From: DTLC01 sp964555645
GTDB lineage: Bacteria > Verrucomicrobiota > Verrucomicrobiia > Limisphaerales > DTLC01
Assembly: GCA_964555645.1 (NCBI GenBank)
Contig: CAZKTA010000003.1
Location: 62,001 to 126,000, forward strand
Direction: 5' to 3'
Length of the DNA stretch: 64,000 bases
Within the stretch, counting starts at the first letter, position 1; each line of letters begins with the position of its first letter. The notes under the pieces were generated by a model that searched no databases, was not told where the DNA came from, and worked only from the letters and a program-made list of their open reading frames with translations. A program made the translations under genes and the position numbers. Shown here piece after piece: positions 62,764 through 64,000 of the stretch.

Positions 62764-64000
62764 ATGAGCAAACCGGGCTACTTCCGTTGGACAATTTGCA
62801 CGCTGCTGTTTTTCTCGGTGGCGCTCAATTACATCCACCGCCTGACCATCAGCAACTTGAAAGGCCCGCTAAGCGAGCAACTTGGCTGGAGCGAGGTGCA
62901 CTACGGTTATGTGGCTGGTGCGTTCTCGTTTGCGTATGCGTTCGGGTACTTGATTGCTGGAAGAATCCTCGACCGTGTGGGCGTCAAGCGCGGGCTACTG
63001 TTCTGCACCCTGCTGTGGAGCGCAGCCGCAACTGCACATGGGCTATGCAGTTTGATCAACACCCAAGCACAGTTCCAGCTTAATTACCCATGGTTTTCCC
63101 TGACCAAGGGCGGCCTCGTCATGTTGACCTTGGCAATGCCGATGACAGCAGCCGGGTTCGCCGCAGCGCGGATCGCACTTGGGCTAGCGCAAGGGGGTAA
63201 TTTCCCTGCCGCAATCAAAGCCGTAGCAGAGTGGTTCCCAGTCCACGAGCGTGCGCTGGCCACAGGCATTTTTAATGCAGGCACAAATGTCGGTTCAATT
63301 GTCTGCCCACTGATTGTCGTATGGATGTTCAAGCGCTGGGGCTGGGAAACCACATTTTACGTGACTGGCGCAATCGGTTTCGCTTGGACGGCGGCTTGGT
63401 TGTGGCTCTACGATACGCCAGAAAAACACAAACGACTTTCCGCATCCGAGTTGCAGTACATCAAGGCAGGCGATACTGGCCCGGACGAAAAAAAGCAACG
63501 GATTGGGTGGTTCTCATTGCTGGGTTATCGGGCAGTCTGGGCCTACATAATTGCAGGCATCTTAGCCGCCCCAGCATGGGTGTTTTACCAATTTTTCATC
63601 CCAGATTTCCTGACAAAAAGCTTCGGGCTGAGCTTGTCGGCAACGGCACGTGCTACGAGCGCATTTTATGTGCTTGCAGCATTCGGCGGCATTATGGGTG
63701 GGCTGTTGGCTGGTCGGTTGCTAAAAAGCGGGTGGAGCCTCAACGCAGCACGCAAGGTATCGTTGCTTATGTGCGCGCTTGCGGTAGTGCCGGTCTGTTT
63801 GGTCCCACATGCACCAAATGCCTGGCTGGCGGTGCTGATTGTAGGACTCGCGGGTTCAGCGCATCAGGGCTGGTCGGCCAACCTGTTCAGCTTCGTGTCA
63901 GACACCATGCCCAGGGCTGCAATCAGCTCCGTCGTGGGTTTCGGTGGTTTCGTAGGTTATTTCACTGGCGGAATCATCAATACGCTTACAGGCTACATCC
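62764..64000 (+). CDS. MFS hexuronate-type transporter (ACS family), 3'-truncated by the window edge
   Basis: The frame from ATG 62764 is open to the end of the window (412 codons, no stop). The first helix has the ACS signature SVALNYIHRLTISNLKGPL, and later come GLAQGGNFPAAIKAVAEWFPVHERALATGIFNAGTNVGSI and HQGWSANLFSFVSDTMP, closely paralleling the transporter at 16470. It probably imports galacturonate or unsaturated or oligomeric uronates released by the GH28 enzyme upstream. The variation IHR for VDR in helix 1 may affect specificity. Confidence 0.88.
   Translation, partial: MSKPGYFRWTICTLLFFSVALNYIHRLTISNLKGPLSEQLGWSEVHYGYVAGAFSFAYAFGYLIAGRILDRVGVKRGLLFCTLLWSAAATAHGLCSLINTQAQFQLNYPWFSLTKGGLVMLTLAMPMTAAGFAAARIALGLAQGGNFPAAIKAVAEWFPVHERALATGIFNAGTNVGSIVCPLIVVWMFKRWGWETTFYVTGAIGFAWTAAWLWLYDTPEKHKRLSASELQYIKAGDTGPDEKKQRIGWFSLLGYRAVWAYIIAGILAAPAWVFYQFFIPDFLTKSFGLSLSATARATSAFYVLAAFGGIMGGLLAGRLLKSGWSLNAARKVSLLMCALAVVPVCLVPHAPNAWLAVLIVGLAGSAHQGWSANLFSFVSDTMPRAAISSVVGFGGFVGYFTGGIINTLTGYI

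Overview
The window looks like a chromosomal segment of a Verrucomicrobiota bacterium, probably close to the Limisphaerales/Pedosphaera group. This is inferred from gene content: a DUF2723-TPR membrane protein, the C-terminal pattern of the SGNH-like protein, a tagaturonate epimerase (UxaE) route, a DUF4861 protein and many TPR/HEAT proteins. There is no rRNA to confirm it. I see no phage, insertion sequence or CRISPR array. The DNA is densely coding with moderate GC, and genes lie on both strands in short operons.

Bases 1-7100: the end of a TPR protein, an Fe-S assembly cluster in the order sufD-sufU-sufT-sufS (without sufB or sufC), a HEAT-repeat protein and a tRNA-Cys(GCA).

Bases 7100-22100: a pectin/hexuronate catabolism region. 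It encodes an SDR fructuronate/mannonate oxidoreductase, a LarA-family (nickel-pincer racemase) homologue, two PfkB kinases of KDG-kinase type, a GH28 polygalacturonase, a PL1 pectate lyase, a hexuronate MFS transporter, uronate isomerase (UxaC) and tagaturonate epimerase (UxaE). A Tat-signal radical SAM protein and an APC permease lie inside it. Together they describe pectin cleavage outside the cytoplasm, uptake of galacturonate, isomerisation to tagaturonate, epimerisation to fructuronate, reduction to mannonate and final KDG phosphorylation. Mannonate dehydratase and KDPG aldolase are not in the window.

Bases 22100-41250: mostly housekeeping and cell-envelope genes. These are a membrane C39 peptidase, an NDUFA9-like reductase, an NtrC-type regulator, phosphoglucomutase, an M42 peptidase, an SGNH-like protein, a DUF2723-TPR protein, grpE-dnaJ, rsmE, a TPR protein, a methyltransferase, a PduO-type adenosyltransferase and a cell-wall amidase.

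Bases 41400-51900: pgk-tpiA-secG, then an oligopeptide ABC cassette (oppA-oppB-oppC). Its oppA/oppB junction carries a four-helix-bundle gene remnant flanked by an inverted repeat. After it come a DUF4861 protein, bioB and a hemerythrin-like protein.

Bases 52200-64000: gyrB-gyrA, an unknown small protein, a GH42 beta-galactosidase-like protein whose acid/base Asn-Glu pair is replaced by Thr-Pro, a DciA-like DUF721 protein, a second GH28 polygalacturonase and a second hexuronate-type MFS transporter that runs off the end of the window.
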